64,000 nt of DNA from Blautia glucerasea (GCF_020537505.1 NZ_JAJBMO010000003.1:190507-254506); one strand, 5' to 3'; counted from the first letter of the stretch, positions 17,995 to 28,597 are shown. Notes: generated by a model from the sequence alone, not told the origin. Numbers and translations: made by a program.

Positions 17995-20058
17995 ATGGAA
18001 AGAAAAACAAATCGAAAAACGATCAAACTGCGTACCGCACTTGTTTTTTGCGTTACTTTTGTTGTTGCAGTGATATTTGTCAGTATTTTAATTCAGAACC
18101 AGATTAAGGAAGAGAAGCTGAAAGCTGCCTATACAGCGGAATCCACGGTAAACCGGATCGAATCCCAGCTTGACCAGTATCTGGTTGCCTCTGACTTTCT
18201 GAAAAATATTGTAGAAAATGGAAATACGCTGGATGATCAGACCTATTCTTCCCTGTGCAAGCTTTTACAGGACGATGCTCATGTAGTGGAAGCCTTTGAA
18301 CTGGCGAAGGATGGGAAGGTGTCCCAGGTTTATCCCCTGGAGGAAAACGAAGAAGCCATTGGCCTTGATATGTTTACCCATCCAGAAAGAAAAAAGGAAG
18401 CCAATCTGGCCAAAGAGAGCGGCCAATATACCATTGCCGGACCTTTTGAACTGGTACAGGGAGGTACCGGCGCGCTGCTTTTTGATCCTGTGTACACAAA
18501 AGATTCCAATGGAAACAAACAGTTCTGGGGATTTTCCCTGTTGGTTCTGAACTGGGATAAATTTGTGGAGAAGCTGAATTTGGATTCTCTGGAAACAGCA
18601 GGTTACAATTATCAGATCTGGAAGCACAATATGAGTACGGATGAGGATGTGGCCATTACCCAATGTAGCAATGTAAATCTGCAATTTGCCCTGGAGGTTG
18701 CCTGTGATGTGCCAAATGATACCTGGTATGTAGAAATTTCCCCACACAACGGCTGGATCTCCAGTTTAATCCTATGTGGATACTTTTTCTTTGCCTCTGC
18801 TTTGGCGGCCCTGGTATCCTTTGGATACTGGCAGTTTGAGCAGCAGCGCTACAAAGACAGGATTTATGCACACAAAATCGAAAAAACAGCGGAAAAAGCC
18901 CGTCTTGCAAATGAGGCCAAGACTCGTTTTCTCTTTAATATGAGTCACGATATCCGGACACCTATGAACGCCATTATCGGTTTTTCAGAGCTTCTGGAAG
19001 AACATTTAGATGAGCGGGAAAAGGCAGCAAACTATATTCAGAAAATTAGAGCTTCCAGTGAGTTTTTGTTGGCACTGATAAACGATATGCTGGAAATGGC
19101 AAGAATCGAAAGTGGGAAAGCCACTTTAAATCCGGCTCCGATAAACTGCCGAAAGCTTATGAAATCCCTGGAAGCGGTTTTTGAACCAGCTACCACCAAA
19201 AAACAGCTGGAATATTCCTGTGCGTTAAGTATAAACCACGATTATATTATATGCGATGAGACGAAGGTACGGGAAATAATCCTGAATATTCTTGGAAACT
19301 CCGTAAAATACACTCCGGATGGAGGAAAAGTTTCCTTAACTGTGACAGAGCTGCCTTCAGCAAAAAAAGGCTATGTTTCTGCCCGCATTGTGATCGAAGA
19401 CACTGGAATCGGAATGAGCCAGGAATACCTCCCCCATATTTTTGAGGAATTTACCAGGGAGCGGACCAGTACAGAGAGTAAAGTAGTAGGAGCCGGCCTT
19501 GGCCTTCCCATTGTAAAAGCCCTTATAGAATTAATGGAGGGAACCATCCAGGTGGAGAGTGAGCTTGGAAAAGGAACCAGGACTACCATTGAATTGCCAT
19601 TCCCCATTGCTACAGAAGAACAGATTGCATCTTTACAGCATCAGCCAGCAGAAGCTGAAAAAACAGCTTTCATAAGCAGACGGATTCTTCTGGCAGAAGA
19701 CAATGATCTGAATGCAGAAATCGTCATCACGCTTCTGGAAGAACATGGCTTCCAGGTGGAACGGGCAGAGGATGGCCAGATCTGCATCAATATGCTGAAA
19801 ACAAAGCCAGCAGATTATTATGATCTGATCCTGATGGATGTCCAGATGCCAAATAAAAACGGCTATGAAGCCTCCAGGATCATCCGTGAAATGACAGGCC
19901 CCAAATCCCGGATTCCTATCATTGCCATGACTGCCAATGCCTTTGACGAAGACAAGAAGAAAGCCATGGGGGCCGGAATGAACGCCCATATTGCAAAGCC
20001 CTTTGACATTCAGATATTGTTGGATACAATGGAGCAGCTGATCTCGAAAAAAGTATGA
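17995..20058 (+). CDS. Hybrid sensor histidine kinase with receiver domain
   Basis: This 687-residue membrane protein has a hydrophobic helix near residues 10-30, an extracellular sensor of about 220 residues (dCache-like, inferred) and a second helix near 255-280. A coiled-coil linker follows, then HisKA with FNMSHDIRTPMNAI (His is the phosphate site), HATPase with NILGNSVKYTPDGG and GAGLGLPI, and a C-terminal receiver starting ILLAEDNDLNAEIV with the acceptor Asp in LILMDVQMP. An ATG at 17953 also opens the frame. GAGGAG is nearer ATG 17995. The ligand is unknown. It is the first of three related kinases in tandem. Confidence 0.92.
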   Translation: MERKTNRKTIKLRTALVFCVTFVVAVIFVSILIQNQIKEEKLKAAYTAESTVNRIESQLDQYLVASDFLKNIVENGNTLDDQTYSSLCKLLQDDAHVVEAFELAKDGKVSQVYPLEENEEAIGLDMFTHPERKKEANLAKESGQYTIAGPFELVQGGTGALLFDPVYTKDSNGNKQFWGFSLLVLNWDKFVEKLNLDSLETAGYNYQIWKHNMSTDEDVAITQCSNVNLQFALEVACDVPNDTWYVEISPHNGWISSLILCGYFFFASALAALVSFGYWQFEQQRYKDRIYAHKIEKTAEKARLANEAKTRFLFNMSHDIRTPMNAIIGFSELLEEHLDEREKAANYIQKIRASSEFLLALINDMLEMARIESGKATLNPAPINCRKLMKSLEAVFEPATTKKQLEYSCALSINHDYIICDETKVREIILNILGNSVKYTPDGGKVSLTVTELPSAKKGYVSARIVIEDTGIGMSQEYLPHIFEEFTRERTSTESKVVGAGLGLPIVKALIELMEGTIQVESELGKGTRTTIELPFPIATEEQIASLQHQPAEAEKTAFISRRILLAEDNDLNAEIVITLLEEHGFQVERAEDGQICINMLKTKPADYYDLILMDVQMPNKNGYEASRIIREMTGPKSRIPIIAMTANAFDEDKKKAMGAGMNAHIAKPFDIQILLDTMEQLISKKV

Positions 20059-20245
20059 TTTTGGCTATCTTGATATTGGAAAAAGAAAAGTCTTGACAAA
20101 TAAACGACCGCTTACTATATGTTTTCATAAAATCGAGCGAAGCGAAGATTCCAAAAGGTGGGGAGTGTCCCGCTTTTGAGGCGAATGCCCGGTAGTATAT
20201 ATACTTCCTGTCCCTGCTATTCTTAGCTCTCAGGTATTAAATACA

Positions 20246-20278
20246 AAAATGATCTGGAAAAATAACAGACCATTTTTT
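20246..20278 (+). terminator. Terminator-like hairpin in the 20.06-20.64 kb intergenic region
   Basis: AAATGATCTG and CAGACCATTT pair with one G-U, followed by TTTT. It could end transcription starting at a TTGACA/ACTATA promoter-like pair near 20093-20120 that now has no gene behind it. Bases 20059-20245 otherwise hold nothing I can identify. Confidence 0.5.
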
Positions 20279-20284
20279 AATAGC

Positions 20285-20320
20285 AATTTTCTATCAAAAA
20301 TATACAAATTTTCTATCAAA
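20285..20320 (+). repeat. Two direct repeats just upstream of a promoter
   Basis: AATTTTCTATCAAA occurs at 20285-20298 and 20307-20320, a 22-bp period (two helical turns). The second copy ends 5 bp before the -35 box, where an activator could sit. Confidence 0.6.
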
Positions 20321-20325
20321 CATTA

Positions 20326-20354
20326 TTGACATGTAAAAAACTTCATGGTATTTT
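20326..20354 (+). promoter_or_regulatory. Sigma-A promoter of the riboswitch-controlled kinase
   Basis: TTGACA (20326-20331), 17-bp spacer, TATTTT (20349-20354). Transcription would start near 20361, a few bases before the riboswitch. Confidence 0.75.
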
Positions 20355-20369
20355 TGCTTTTGAAAAAAG

Positions 20370-20463
20370 AAATCATTTGAAGGCAAATCTGCTGAAAAGC
20401 AGGGACGCAAAGCCAAAAGGAGCTAAAGTCAGAAAGTTTGAACAGAAGAGATTCCGATACCTT
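20370..20463 (+). promoter_or_regulatory. Cyclic di-GMP-I (GEMM) riboswitch
   Basis: The stretch AGGCAAAtc, hairpin TGCT-GAAA-AGCA with a GNRA loop, then GGGACGCAAAGCC and aGGAGCTAAAG matches the GEMM-I consensus step by step (compare the Vibrio element with its GAAA-capped P2, GGGACGCAAAGCC and CCTAAA receptor). A second arm (AGTTTGAACAGAAG...) follows. It lies between a promoter and an intrinsic terminator, so c-di-GMP binding should switch termination. The regulated gene is the hybrid kinase at 20,637. Whether it is an on- or off-switch cannot be decided by eye. Confidence 0.9.
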
Positions 20464-20503
20464 TTATACTATATAGATGTGTGATTTTAAAGAAATATAG
20501 TAG

Positions 20504-20536
20504 GGACACTGGCAGATTTTGGCAAGTGTCCTTTTT
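20504..20536 (+). terminator. Riboswitch expression-platform terminator
   Basis: GGACACT (20504-20510) pairs with AGTGTCC (20525-20531), followed by five T. It lies 40 bp after the GEMM aptamer and 100 bp before the kinase gene. Confidence 0.75.
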
Positions 20537-20636
20537 GTATGCAAAAATGGGTAACAAAACTAGCAGGGACAGGTTTTCTGTATACAGATAAAAGCAGGAT
20601 GAAGAAGGCATAAGACGGAGAGAGGACTTTTATAAA

Positions 20637-23600
20637 ATGAAAAATTATGAAGACAAAATATATTCATTAGGTGAGACTGTAACGGGGCAGACACAGGCCA
20701 TGTCACAGGCCGTACAGAAAACACTGGAAAATAATGGCGGGGTAGGTATAATGACAGGATCTTATGACCAAAACCTGTCTATTTTGTCTGTGAATAATCT
20801 GCTGTTGCATAGTACAGGATATACATTCGATACTTTCATGGAACAGACAAAAGGTTCATTGAGAAACTTCTTTTATGACGAGGAAGATATACTGGATCGA
20901 GACCGTTTTTTGCAGCTTCACGGAGCAGGGGAAGCACAGATCCTTACAGCAGACGGTACAGTGAAAAATGTACGGCTTTGTAAAGAGGATGCGACAGATG
21001 AGGCGGGCAGACAGATCTGGGTTATGTCCGTACAGGTCAACTGGGATCATGTAAATTTGACACTGCTCAATGAGGCTATCTGTTCCGGCTTCTGGTATTT
21101 TGACTGTGACGAAAACAGTGAGATTGTGAATGCAAACTGGAGTCATGAATTCCGAAAAATGCTTGGCTATCATGACACTCTGGACTTTCCGAATAAACTG
21201 GAATCCTGGTCAGATCTTCTGCATCCACAGGATAAAGAAAGAGTAATGGTGCAGCTTCAGGCGGCAATTAAGGATAAGACGAACCAGATAAAATACCAGG
21301 TAGAGTATCGTATGAGAATGAAGGATAATCAATACCAGTGGTTTCGGGCATCGGCAGAAGTAATACGCCGTCTGGATGGTTCTGCCAGCAGGATTGCCGG
21401 GATTTTTATTAATATTGATGCGGAAAAAAAAGAGGCCATGCAGGCACAAAAATCTGCTGCTTTCCACAGGGCTTTTACGAAAGCAGACCTGTGTGAGTAT
21501 TATGTGAATCTGGAAGCGAATACTTTTGATACCTTTAAGGTTGAACCGTCCCTGATGACCGTCTTTGAACAGAGTTATACGTGGGATGAATTGATCCGGC
21601 ATTTTGTGGATTCCTATGTTGTGGAGACAGATAAGAAGGCGGTATCCTCTTTTTACGACCGTGGTTATATTGCAGAAAGGCTGAAGGGTCTGGAAACCGA
21701 ATTGGCTTTGGAGTGCCGTATCATTCTGAATGGAGAAGAACGATGGGTCCGCAATGTGGTCATACGTGGCGAAATAGAGGATTCAGAATATGCCATGATC
21801 TTTCTGCGTGATATCACCGAGGCAAAGGTAGAGAGCGCACGGCATCTGCAGATGGCAGCGGATAATGCTTCCATGGAACAGCTGATTCAGAGTATTGTGC
21901 GTCTGGTTGACCGCTTTGTTGTCTGTGATCTGGAAAATGACAGATATGAATTCTACAATCTGAATGGACAGATAATATATAAACCTCTGGGATTTTATCA
22001 TGATTTTCAGATGCAGGTTCTTGAAAAATATAAGACACTGGAACCATTGGAAGCTATAGATATCCTGATAGCCCCGGATAATATTCGGAAAAAACTGAAA
22101 AGTGAAAATGATATTTATAAGTTTGAGTATTGCAGCCTGGATGAAAAGACTTATAAAATCGCTTCTTATATTCCCTTGGAATGGAAGAATGGAAAGCTTG
22201 TAAAGGTATTGCTGGCATCCATGGATGTGACACAGGAGAAGAAAGCAGAGATTGAATCTCGTCAGGCACTGAAAGAGGCTTACCGGTCCGCAGAAAATGC
22301 AAATCGTGCGAAAACAGAATTCCTTTCTAATATGTCCCATGATATCCGGACACCAATGAATGCCATTGTGGGTCTGACGGCAATCGCAGGAGCAAATGTT
22401 GAGAGCCAGGACAGAGTCATTGAATGCCTCAGCAAGATCACAGAATCAAGCCGCCATCTGCTGGGGCTGATCAATGAAGTATTGGATATGGCACGTATTG
22501 AAAGTGGAAAAATGACACTGGCACAGGAAGATTTCAATCTGTCAGAGCTGGTAGATAATCTTATTACACTTACGAAACCGGTGCTTGATGAACATAAACA
22601 TAATTTTGATATACACATCAATCATATTGAACATGAGGCTGTCTGTGGTGACAGCTTGAGGATTCAGCAGGTATTTGTGAATCTGATGAGTAATGCGATC
22701 AAGTATACACCGGATGGCGGGAATATTATTTTTTCCATAGAGGAAAAGCCAAATGGATTTTCAGAACTTGGATGCTATGAATTTACGATTGAGGATAATG
22801 GGATCGGTATGTCACCGGAATTCCAGAAAATCATGTTTGATCCGTTCAGCCGCGCGGATGACCACCGGACAACCAGAGTCCAGGGAACTGGTCTGGGAAT
22901 GGCAATCAGCAGAAATATTGTGAACCTGATGAATGGCACTATTAAAGTGGACAGTACCTTGCACAAGGGAACTAAAATCACAGTAACAATTTATCTGGAG
23001 CTTCAGGAAAAAGAAAAAGAACAGGACAAAAATCTGATGAATCTGCCAGTTCTGGTTGTGGATGATGATAAGACATGCTGTGAAAGTACAGTTGCCACAC
23101 TGAAGGAAATCGGTATTATGGGTGAATGGGTTCTCTCTGGCAGGGAAGCGGTTGAGCGCTGTTATGCACGGCATGAGTTGAAAGATGATTACTTTGCTGT
23201 TATTTTAGACTGGAAGATGCCGGATATGGATGGCATAGAAACAGCCAGACAGATTCGGAAGCGGATAGGAAAAGAGATCACCATCATTGTACTGACATCC
23301 TATGAATTCAGCGAAATTGAAGAAGAAGCAAAGGCGGCGGGCATAGATGCTTTTATTGCAAAACCGCTGTTCCGTTCCCGGCTGACGGCTACACTGCGGC
23401 AGTTTACTTCAGGAAGGAAAGAAAAAACAGCGAGAAATTATCTGGAGAAGCTGTCAGAATCAGACTACACGGGAAAAAGGATTCTGCTGGTTGAGGATAA
23501 TGAGTTGAACAGAGAAATTGCTGGTGAAATTTTGCAGATGACAGGGGCAGAAGTGGAAACGGCAGAAAATGGGAAAATTGCAGTTGAGAAAGTGGAAGCT

Positions 23601-23843
23601 TCTCCGAAAGGTTCGTATGATCTTATTTTTATGGATATCCAAATGCCTGTTATGAATGGTTATGAGGCAACAGCGGCAATCAGAAGTCTTCCGGGTGAAA
23701 AGGGAAAACTGCCTATTGTTGCCATGACTGCCAATGCTTTTGCAGAAGATGTACAGCTGGCAAAAAATACAGGCATGAATGAACATATTGCGAAACCGCT
23801 GGATATGAATAAGCTGAATGCTGTTTTGAAAAGCTGGCTGTAA
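20637..23843 (+). CDS. Soluble hybrid histidine kinase with PAS domains and two receiver domains
   Basis: The 1068-residue protein has no obvious membrane helix. The first 550 residues contain PAS-like sensors; the clearest, at about residues 150-260, ends YQWFRASAEVIRRLDGSASRIAGIFINI. HisKA is FLSNMSHDIRTPMNAIVG near 565, and HATPase has NLMSNAIKYTPDGG and GTGLGMAISR. Receiver 1 (VLVVDDDKTC, LDWKMPDMDG) and receiver 2 (ILLVEDNELN, MDIQMPVMNG) follow. It is unusual in being preceded by a c-di-GMP riboswitch although it has no GGDEF, EAL or PilZ domain. An AGAGAGGA site lies before ATG 20637. Confidence 0.93.
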   Translation: MKNYEDKIYSLGETVTGQTQAMSQAVQKTLENNGGVGIMTGSYDQNLSILSVNNLLLHSTGYTFDTFMEQTKGSLRNFFYDEEDILDRDRFLQLHGAGEAQILTADGTVKNVRLCKEDATDEAGRQIWVMSVQVNWDHVNLTLLNEAICSGFWYFDCDENSEIVNANWSHEFRKMLGYHDTLDFPNKLESWSDLLHPQDKERVMVQLQAAIKDKTNQIKYQVEYRMRMKDNQYQWFRASAEVIRRLDGSASRIAGIFINIDAEKKEAMQAQKSAAFHRAFTKADLCEYYVNLEANTFDTFKVEPSLMTVFEQSYTWDELIRHFVDSYVVETDKKAVSSFYDRGYIAERLKGLETELALECRIILNGEERWVRNVVIRGEIEDSEYAMIFLRDITEAKVESARHLQMAADNASMEQLIQSIVRLVDRFVVCDLENDRYEFYNLNGQIIYKPLGFYHDFQMQVLEKYKTLEPLEAIDILIAPDNIRKKLKSENDIYKFEYCSLDEKTYKIASYIPLEWKNGKLVKVLLASMDVTQEKKAEIESRQALKEAYRSAENANRAKTEFLSNMSHDIRTPMNAIVGLTAIAGANVESQDRVIECLSKITESSRHLLGLINEVLDMARIESGKMTLAQEDFNLSELVDNLITLTKPVLDEHKHNFDIHINHIEHEAVCGDSLRIQQVFVNLMSNAIKYTPDGGNIIFSIEEKPNGFSELGCYEFTIEDNGIGMSPEFQKIMFDPFSRADDHRTTRVQGTGLGMAISRNIVNLMNGTIKVDSTLHKGTKITVTIYLELQEKEKEQDKNLMNLPVLVVDDDKTCCESTVATLKEIGIMGEWVLSGREAVERCYARHELKDDYFAVILDWKMPDMDGIETARQIRKRIGKEITIIVLTSYEFSEIEEEAKAAGIDAFIAKPLFRSRLTATLRQFTSGRKEKTARNYLEKLSESDYTGKRILLVEDNELNREIAGEILQMTGAEVETAENGKIAVEKVEASPKGSYDLIFMDIQMPVMNGYEATAAIRSLPGEKGKLPIVAMTANAFAEDVQLAKNTGMNEHIAKPLDMNKLNAVLKSWL

Positions 23844-23876
23844 TTTCTTCTCAATTATTAAATTAATGATTTTAAA

Positions 23877-25765
23877 GTGATTCAGGCAGCTGCAATTGGA
23901 GAATTCACAAGTCTGGATGGAATTGAATGGCGAAGCTTATCTGAAAGAGCATTGGACAAACTTGAAAATGACCCCCAAAAACTGGATACAGCATTGGATG
24001 TTTGAACAGGAATATTCGATTTCATTGAACGATAAAAATGGCCTGGATGCGGCATCGTCTATTCTGACTACAGTAAGAGAAGAAAATAATGCACAGCTGG
24101 CTTTTGCGCCATACTACTATTTCACTTCTTCTATTTATGAAGGATCAGGCGATAACAGAAGAAGAGGCAGATTTGCTCAAGAAAAAACTTGATGACGAAG
24201 AACAGGGAGTCGAATTTGTTGAAGGCGATAAATCTTACTATCTGGGATATTGTCCGATAGAAAGTAACCATACCATGTTGATTTGTATTGTACCAAAAAG
24301 TGTTGTTGATAACGTGCTGAAAGATTACCAGAAGACGGTATTCTTTTTAACAATAATCATGGTAATTTTTATTCTATTACTCTTTGCCGTTTTATTTTAT
24401 AGTCTTTCCAGACTTAGTATTGCGGATCAGAAAGCAGCGTATGAGAAAAGAAACAATGAACTCCAATTACAGTCAATGAGGGAAATGGAAGAAGCCAATG
24501 AAAAACTGAGAAAGGCGAAGAATATTACAACGGAAGCATTACAGACAGCTGAAAATGCAAATAAGGCGAAAACAGATTTCCTGGCCAATATGTCACATGA
24601 TATTCGTACACCTATGAATGCAATTATTGGCATTACGTCTTTGATCCGACATGATGCAGACGATAAAGATAAAGTCACAGAATATGCAGATAAAATAGAC
24701 ACCTCATCACAGCATCTGTTAGGAATCATTAATGATGTTTTGGACATGAGTAAAATCGAAGCAGGAAAGACTGTTTTTAAGTATTCAGTTTTTGCTATTC
24801 AAGATTTTATACTGGAGCTTGATACGATATTTCGTTCACAGGCAGAAAAAAAGAATCAGAGTCTGACCATCACAAAGAAAAATATTCAGCACGAATGCGT
24901 GGAAGGGGATCAGGTTCATCTGATGCAGATTTTCAGTAATCTGTTGTCTAATGCAGTAAAATATACTCAGGAAAGCGGAGCCATTCAGTTTTTAATAGAA
25001 GAATGTGATACAAATTCTTCTGTCTATGCGAAGTATCGCTTCCTGGTCAGTGATAATGGCATGGGAATGTCAGCTGATTTTAAAGATAAAATCTTTGATC
25101 CGTTTACGCGTGCTGAAAGTTCTGTGACTAATAAGATACAGGGAACCGGACTTGGAATGGCTATTACCAGGAACCTGGTTGAGGCAATGGGAGGTACCAT
25201 TAATGTAGACAGTGAACTGGGACAGGGAAGCTGTTTTGAGGTTCTCATAGATCTGAAAATTGCAGAAGATAGAACAGTTGCTTTGGCGGCACAGGCAGAA
25301 AAAGACGAGCAGGATGGTAATATCCTGCAAGGAATGAGGTTCCTGTGTGCAGAGGATAATGAACTGAATGCGGAGATACTAAAGGAACTGTTAAAGATAG
25401 AGGGTGCAGAGTGCAGAATCTTTGAGAACGGTGAAAAGGTATTAGAGGCATTTGAACAGTCTGACCCAGGGGATTATGACATGATTCTGATGGATGTGCA
25501 GATGCCGGTTATGAATGGCTATGAGGCAACGAAAGCAATCCGCAGAAGTTCCCATGAACTGGCAAAGACGATCCCTGTTATTGCCATGACTGCTAATGCA
25601 TTTTCTGAGGATATTCAGCGTTCTCTGGAAGCTGGTATGAATGCACATGTTTCAAAACCGATTGAAATGAAGGTACTGGAAAAGACAATTAGAAGCATAA
25701 AATCCGGCGGGGCACCGAAACGCAGATCACTGAATAGTGATAAATATTTTTTTAATACCCTTTAG
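23877..25765 (+). pseudogene. Third hybrid sensor kinase, 5'-truncated and frameshifted
   Basis: The 3' two-thirds (24089-25765, 558 residues) is intact: the end of an extracellular sensor, one membrane helix near residues 83-107, HisKA (FLANMSHDIRTPMNAIIG), HATPase (NLLSNAVKYTQESG, GTGLGMAITR) and a receiver with LMDVQMPVMNG. Upstream, sensor-like coding is spread over different frames: 23877-24004 (GEFTSLDGIEWRSLSERAL), then 23896-24192 (MFEQEYSISLNDKNGLDAAS). A frame change lies near 24,120. The first membrane helix and most of the sensor are missing. A shortened kinase could still be made from an internal start such as 24137. It follows the riboswitch-controlled kinase by 33 bp. Confidence 0.8.
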
Positions 25766-25794
25766 GAATAGAAATAAACCTAAAGGGTATTTTC
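25755..25794 (+). terminator. Intrinsic terminator overlapping the kinase stop codon
   Basis: ATACCCTTTAGG (25755-25766) pairs with CCTAAAGGGTAT (25779-25790), followed by TTTT. Confidence 0.85.
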
Positions 25795-25830
25795 CTCTTA
25801 AGCGACATACAAGGGAGGGTTTGGTAGTTT

Positions 25831-26256
25831 CTATCTTAAGAGGGAAGCTTCCTGGTTGCAGTAAATACATCTATATTTTCCACTGGAGGACAATTTGAAG
25901 ATGTGCTCGCAGTTTGCTTCCGTACTGGTAATGCAGCGGGGATTTTTGCATTTGATTACATTTTTTAAAGTTCTTGGCGGAACAGGATGATATTTTTTTA
26001 CCACCTTTCCATCACGAATTACGATCAAAGTGACTCCATCATTTAAATAACCAAGGACTTCAAGACGCTCAGGCTCTGTAAGCCCCTCTATTTTAATCAG
26101 ATCTTTACAGCCGTATTTTTCACTTCTTACGGACTGCAGTAGGGCAATGGACTGCTTCTGGGAGTCCAGTTCCAATAGCTTGTAAATATCCATTCCTTTT
26201 CCAGCTGGGATATGGTCGATCACAATTCCATTTTGGATAGATTCAATCTTTAACAT
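25831..26256 (-). CDS. pyrI: Aspartate carbamoyltransferase regulatory subunit
   Basis: The 141-residue protein has the PyrI allosteric domain (residues 1-95, starting [20 protein letters not shown]) and a C-terminal zinc domain with four cysteines. The Cys pairs are C-x4-C in CKNPRC and C-x2-C in CIYC, which hold the PyrB contact. It binds CTP/ATP to tune pyrimidine synthesis. Its ATG overlaps the pyrB stop by one base (TAATG), indicating coupled translation. It is the last gene of a purA-pyrB-pyrI operon. Confidence 0.95.
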   Translation of the reverse strand: MLKIESIQNGIVIDHIPAGKGMDIYKLLELDSQKQSIALLQSVRSEKYGCKDLIKIEGLTEPERLEVLGYLNDGVTLIVIRDGKVVKKYHPVPPRTLKNVIKCKNPRCITSTEANCEHIFKLSSSGKYRCIYCNQEASLLR

Positions 26257-27197
26257 TACAGCACCGTCCTTCCTGTCAGCGGATCCGGGATTTCAAGCAG
26301 CGCCATAATAAGTGCCATACGGATATATTTTCCGTTTTGTACCTGGTCAAAATAAGCGGCTCTTGGATCCTGATCCACATCTGAGGCAATCTCATCCACC
26401 CTTGGAAGAGGATGGAGAACCGGCATATCCGGCTGTGCCAGATTCAGCTTCTCGCGGTTTAAAATATAGGTATCCTTTAACCGGACATAATCTTCTTCGT
26501 TAAAGAAACGCTCTTTCTGAACCCTTGTCATATAGAGTATGTCCAGTTTGGGAAGTGTTTCCTCCAGGCTGGTAACCTCTTTGTAAAAAGAATGGTTAGG
26601 CTTTAAGGTCTCTTCAATTACGTAATCCGGGATTTTAAGCTCTTCCGGGGAGATGAAGTAAAACTCATTTTCTGGATGACGTACCAGACTGTTTACAAGG
26701 GAATGTACGGTTCTTCCAAATTTCAAGTCACCGCAAAAACCAACTGTCAGGTGATCCAGATGACCTTTTCTCTGGCGGATGGTCATAAGGTCGATTAATG
26801 TCTGGGTAGGATGATTATGTCCACCATCCCCGGCATTGATTACCGGCACTGTGGCATACATGGAAGCGCGAAGGGGAGCGCCTTCCTTGGGATGCCGCAT
26901 TGCAATGATATCTGCATAGCAGCTTACCACCCGGGCAGTATCGGCTACCGTTTCTCCTTTTGTGGCACTGGACTGTTCAGCACCTGCAAAGCCAAGGGAT
27001 TTTCCGCCAAGGCTTAACATGGCAGATTCAAAGGAAAGACGGGTTCTGGTACTTGGTTCGTAAAAAAGAGTGGCAATCTTTTTCCCATCTGCCACATGGC
27101 TGTACACTTCTGGACTTTCTGCAATGCGGTCAGCCAGATCCAGAACTTTTGTAGTTTCTTCAAGGGTAAAATCAAGTGGATCGATCAAATGTCTCAT
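26256..27197 (-). CDS. pyrB: Aspartate carbamoyltransferase catalytic subunit
   Basis: The 313-residue enzyme joins carbamoyl phosphate and aspartate, the committed step of pyrimidine synthesis. The carbamoyl-phosphate motif [13 protein letters not shown] lies near residue 49, HPTQTLIDL near 130 and the aspartate-binding HPLPR near 262. It overlaps purA by four bases (ATGA) and pyrI by one. The presence of pyrI indicates an allosteric holoenzyme of the E. coli type rather than the PyrR-attenuated Bacillus type. Confidence 0.96.
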   Translation of the reverse strand: MRHLIDPLDFTLEETTKVLDLADRIAESPEVYSHVADGKKIATLFYEPSTRTRLSFESAMLSLGGKSLGFAGAEQSSATKGETVADTARVVSCYADIIAMRHPKEGAPLRASMYATVPVINAGDGGHNHPTQTLIDLMTIRQRKGHLDHLTVGFCGDLKFGRTVHSLVNSLVRHPENEFYFISPEELKIPDYVIEETLKPNHSFYKEVTSLEETLPKLDILYMTRVQKERFFNEEDYVRLKDTYILNREKLNLAQPDMPVLHPLPRVDEIASDVDQDPRAAYFDQVQNGKYIRMALIMALLEIPDPLTGRTVL

Positions 27198-28495
27198 AAC
27201 CAGGCTCCTTTTGTTAAAAACTGATCCCGTCTGGCTCCGACGGAAATAAACTGGATTTCATGGTTCAGAAGCTGCTCCAGGATACGAATGTAAGCTTTTG
27301 CATTCTCCGGAAGCTCTTCATAGGTCCGGCAGCCCGAAATATCGCATTTCCATCCTGGAAGCATTTCTACTACAGAGGTATAACTATCCAGTTCATCCAT
27401 AGGATCAAAATCGGTTACTATAACACCGTCACGTTTATAGCCTGTGATCACAGGAATCTCTTTCATGGAACTTAAGACATCCATTTTTGTCAACGCGATC
27501 TTATCTGCATTCTGGCATTTTAACCCATAGCGGCTGGCTACGGCATCAAAGGGACCTATCCTTCTGGGACGACCGGTGGCAGCACCATATTCACCGCCAG
27601 CTTTCCGCAACGCTTCTTCCCAGTCATCGGACATGGCATGTTCTGCCACAAAAGGACCTGCGCCAACACAGGTGGAATACGCTTTTAAAACGCCAATTAC
27701 GTGATCCAGGGATTTTCCAGGGATTCCGGCACCAATGGGACCATAGGCAGAAATGGTAGAGGAACTTGAGGTATAGGGGAAAATACCGTAATCAATGTCC
27801 CTCATGGCTCCAAGCTGGGCTTCCAGTACCACCTTTTTGCCCTCTGACACTGCCTGTTCCAGATATTCCCCGGTGTCTGCAATATAGGGACCAAACAGTT
27901 CAGCCTGTTCCTCACACCAGGTAAGGAGTGCAGGGTAGGACATTGGCTCCTGATGATAACAGCCTGCAAGCTCCAGGTTCTTTGCCACCAGCATGGTTTT
28001 TAATCTGGTTTTTACGGAATCCTCTTTTAAATGAAGGAGATCTCCCAAGCGAAGTGTTTTTTTACGGTACTTGTCACTGTATGCATAGGCGATTCCACGG
28101 CGGGTAGAACCAAAGGCACTTCCTGTCTTTGCAAGTCTGTTTTCTTCTAACTCATCCTGCACCTTATGCCATGGCATGGAGACCGTAGCACGTTTTGAAA
28201 GTTTCAGATGATCCGGTGTTACCCGGATTCCTTTTTTCTCTATTTCATGGATTTCCCGGGAAAGATGTTCCAGGTCAATCACCATTCCGTCCCCGAGGAC
28301 GCACACCACACCTGGATGTAAAATACCAGAGGGGAGAAGATTTAAAACGAATTTGCCCTGGGTGGTTACCACTGTGTGACCTGCATTGTTTCCGCCCTGG
28401 TAGCGGACAACCACATCTGCCTGCTCTGCAAGAAGATCGATCACACGTCCTTTTCCTTCATCGCCCCAGTTAATACCGGTTACTGCTGTAAGCAT
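27194..28495 (-). CDS. purA: Adenylosuccinate synthetase
   Basis: The 433-residue GTP-dependent enzyme converts IMP and aspartate to adenylosuccinate. It shows the P-loop WGDEGKGR near residue 11, [12 protein letters not shown] near 30 and [13 protein letters not shown] in a slightly altered form ([12 protein letters not shown]). A longer frame starts at 28552, but ATG 28495 follows AAAGGAGGAAC directly and gives the normal N-terminus. It is the first gene of an operon with pyrBI, linking two aspartate-consuming nucleotide steps. Confidence 0.95.
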   Translation of the reverse strand: MLTAVTGINWGDEGKGRVIDLLAEQADVVVRYQGGNNAGHTVVTTQGKFVLNLLPSGILHPGVVCVLGDGMVIDLEHLSREIHEIEKKGIRVTPDHLKLSKRATVSMPWHKVQDELEENRLAKTGSAFGSTRRGIAYAYSDKYRKKTLRLGDLLHLKEDSVKTRLKTMLVAKNLELAGCYHQEPMSYPALLTWCEEQAELFGPYIADTGEYLEQAVSEGKKVVLEAQLGAMRDIDYGIFPYTSSSSTISAYGPIGAGIPGKSLDHVIGVLKAYSTCVGAGPFVAEHAMSDDWEEALRKAGGEYGAATGRPRRIGPFDAVASRYGLKCQNADKIALTKMDVLSSMKEIPVITGYKRDGVIVTDFDPMDELDSYTSVVEMLPGWKCDISGCRTYEELPENAKAYIRILEQLLNHEIQFISVGARRDQFLTKGAWL

Positions 28496-28597
28496 TTGTT
28501 CCTCCTTTGAAAACTGGTCGGGCTGCTGTTTTCCTATTACAATAAACCGCATTTTGCCCTACAACAGCGTTCTTTTTTGTTCGAGTACATAATACGC

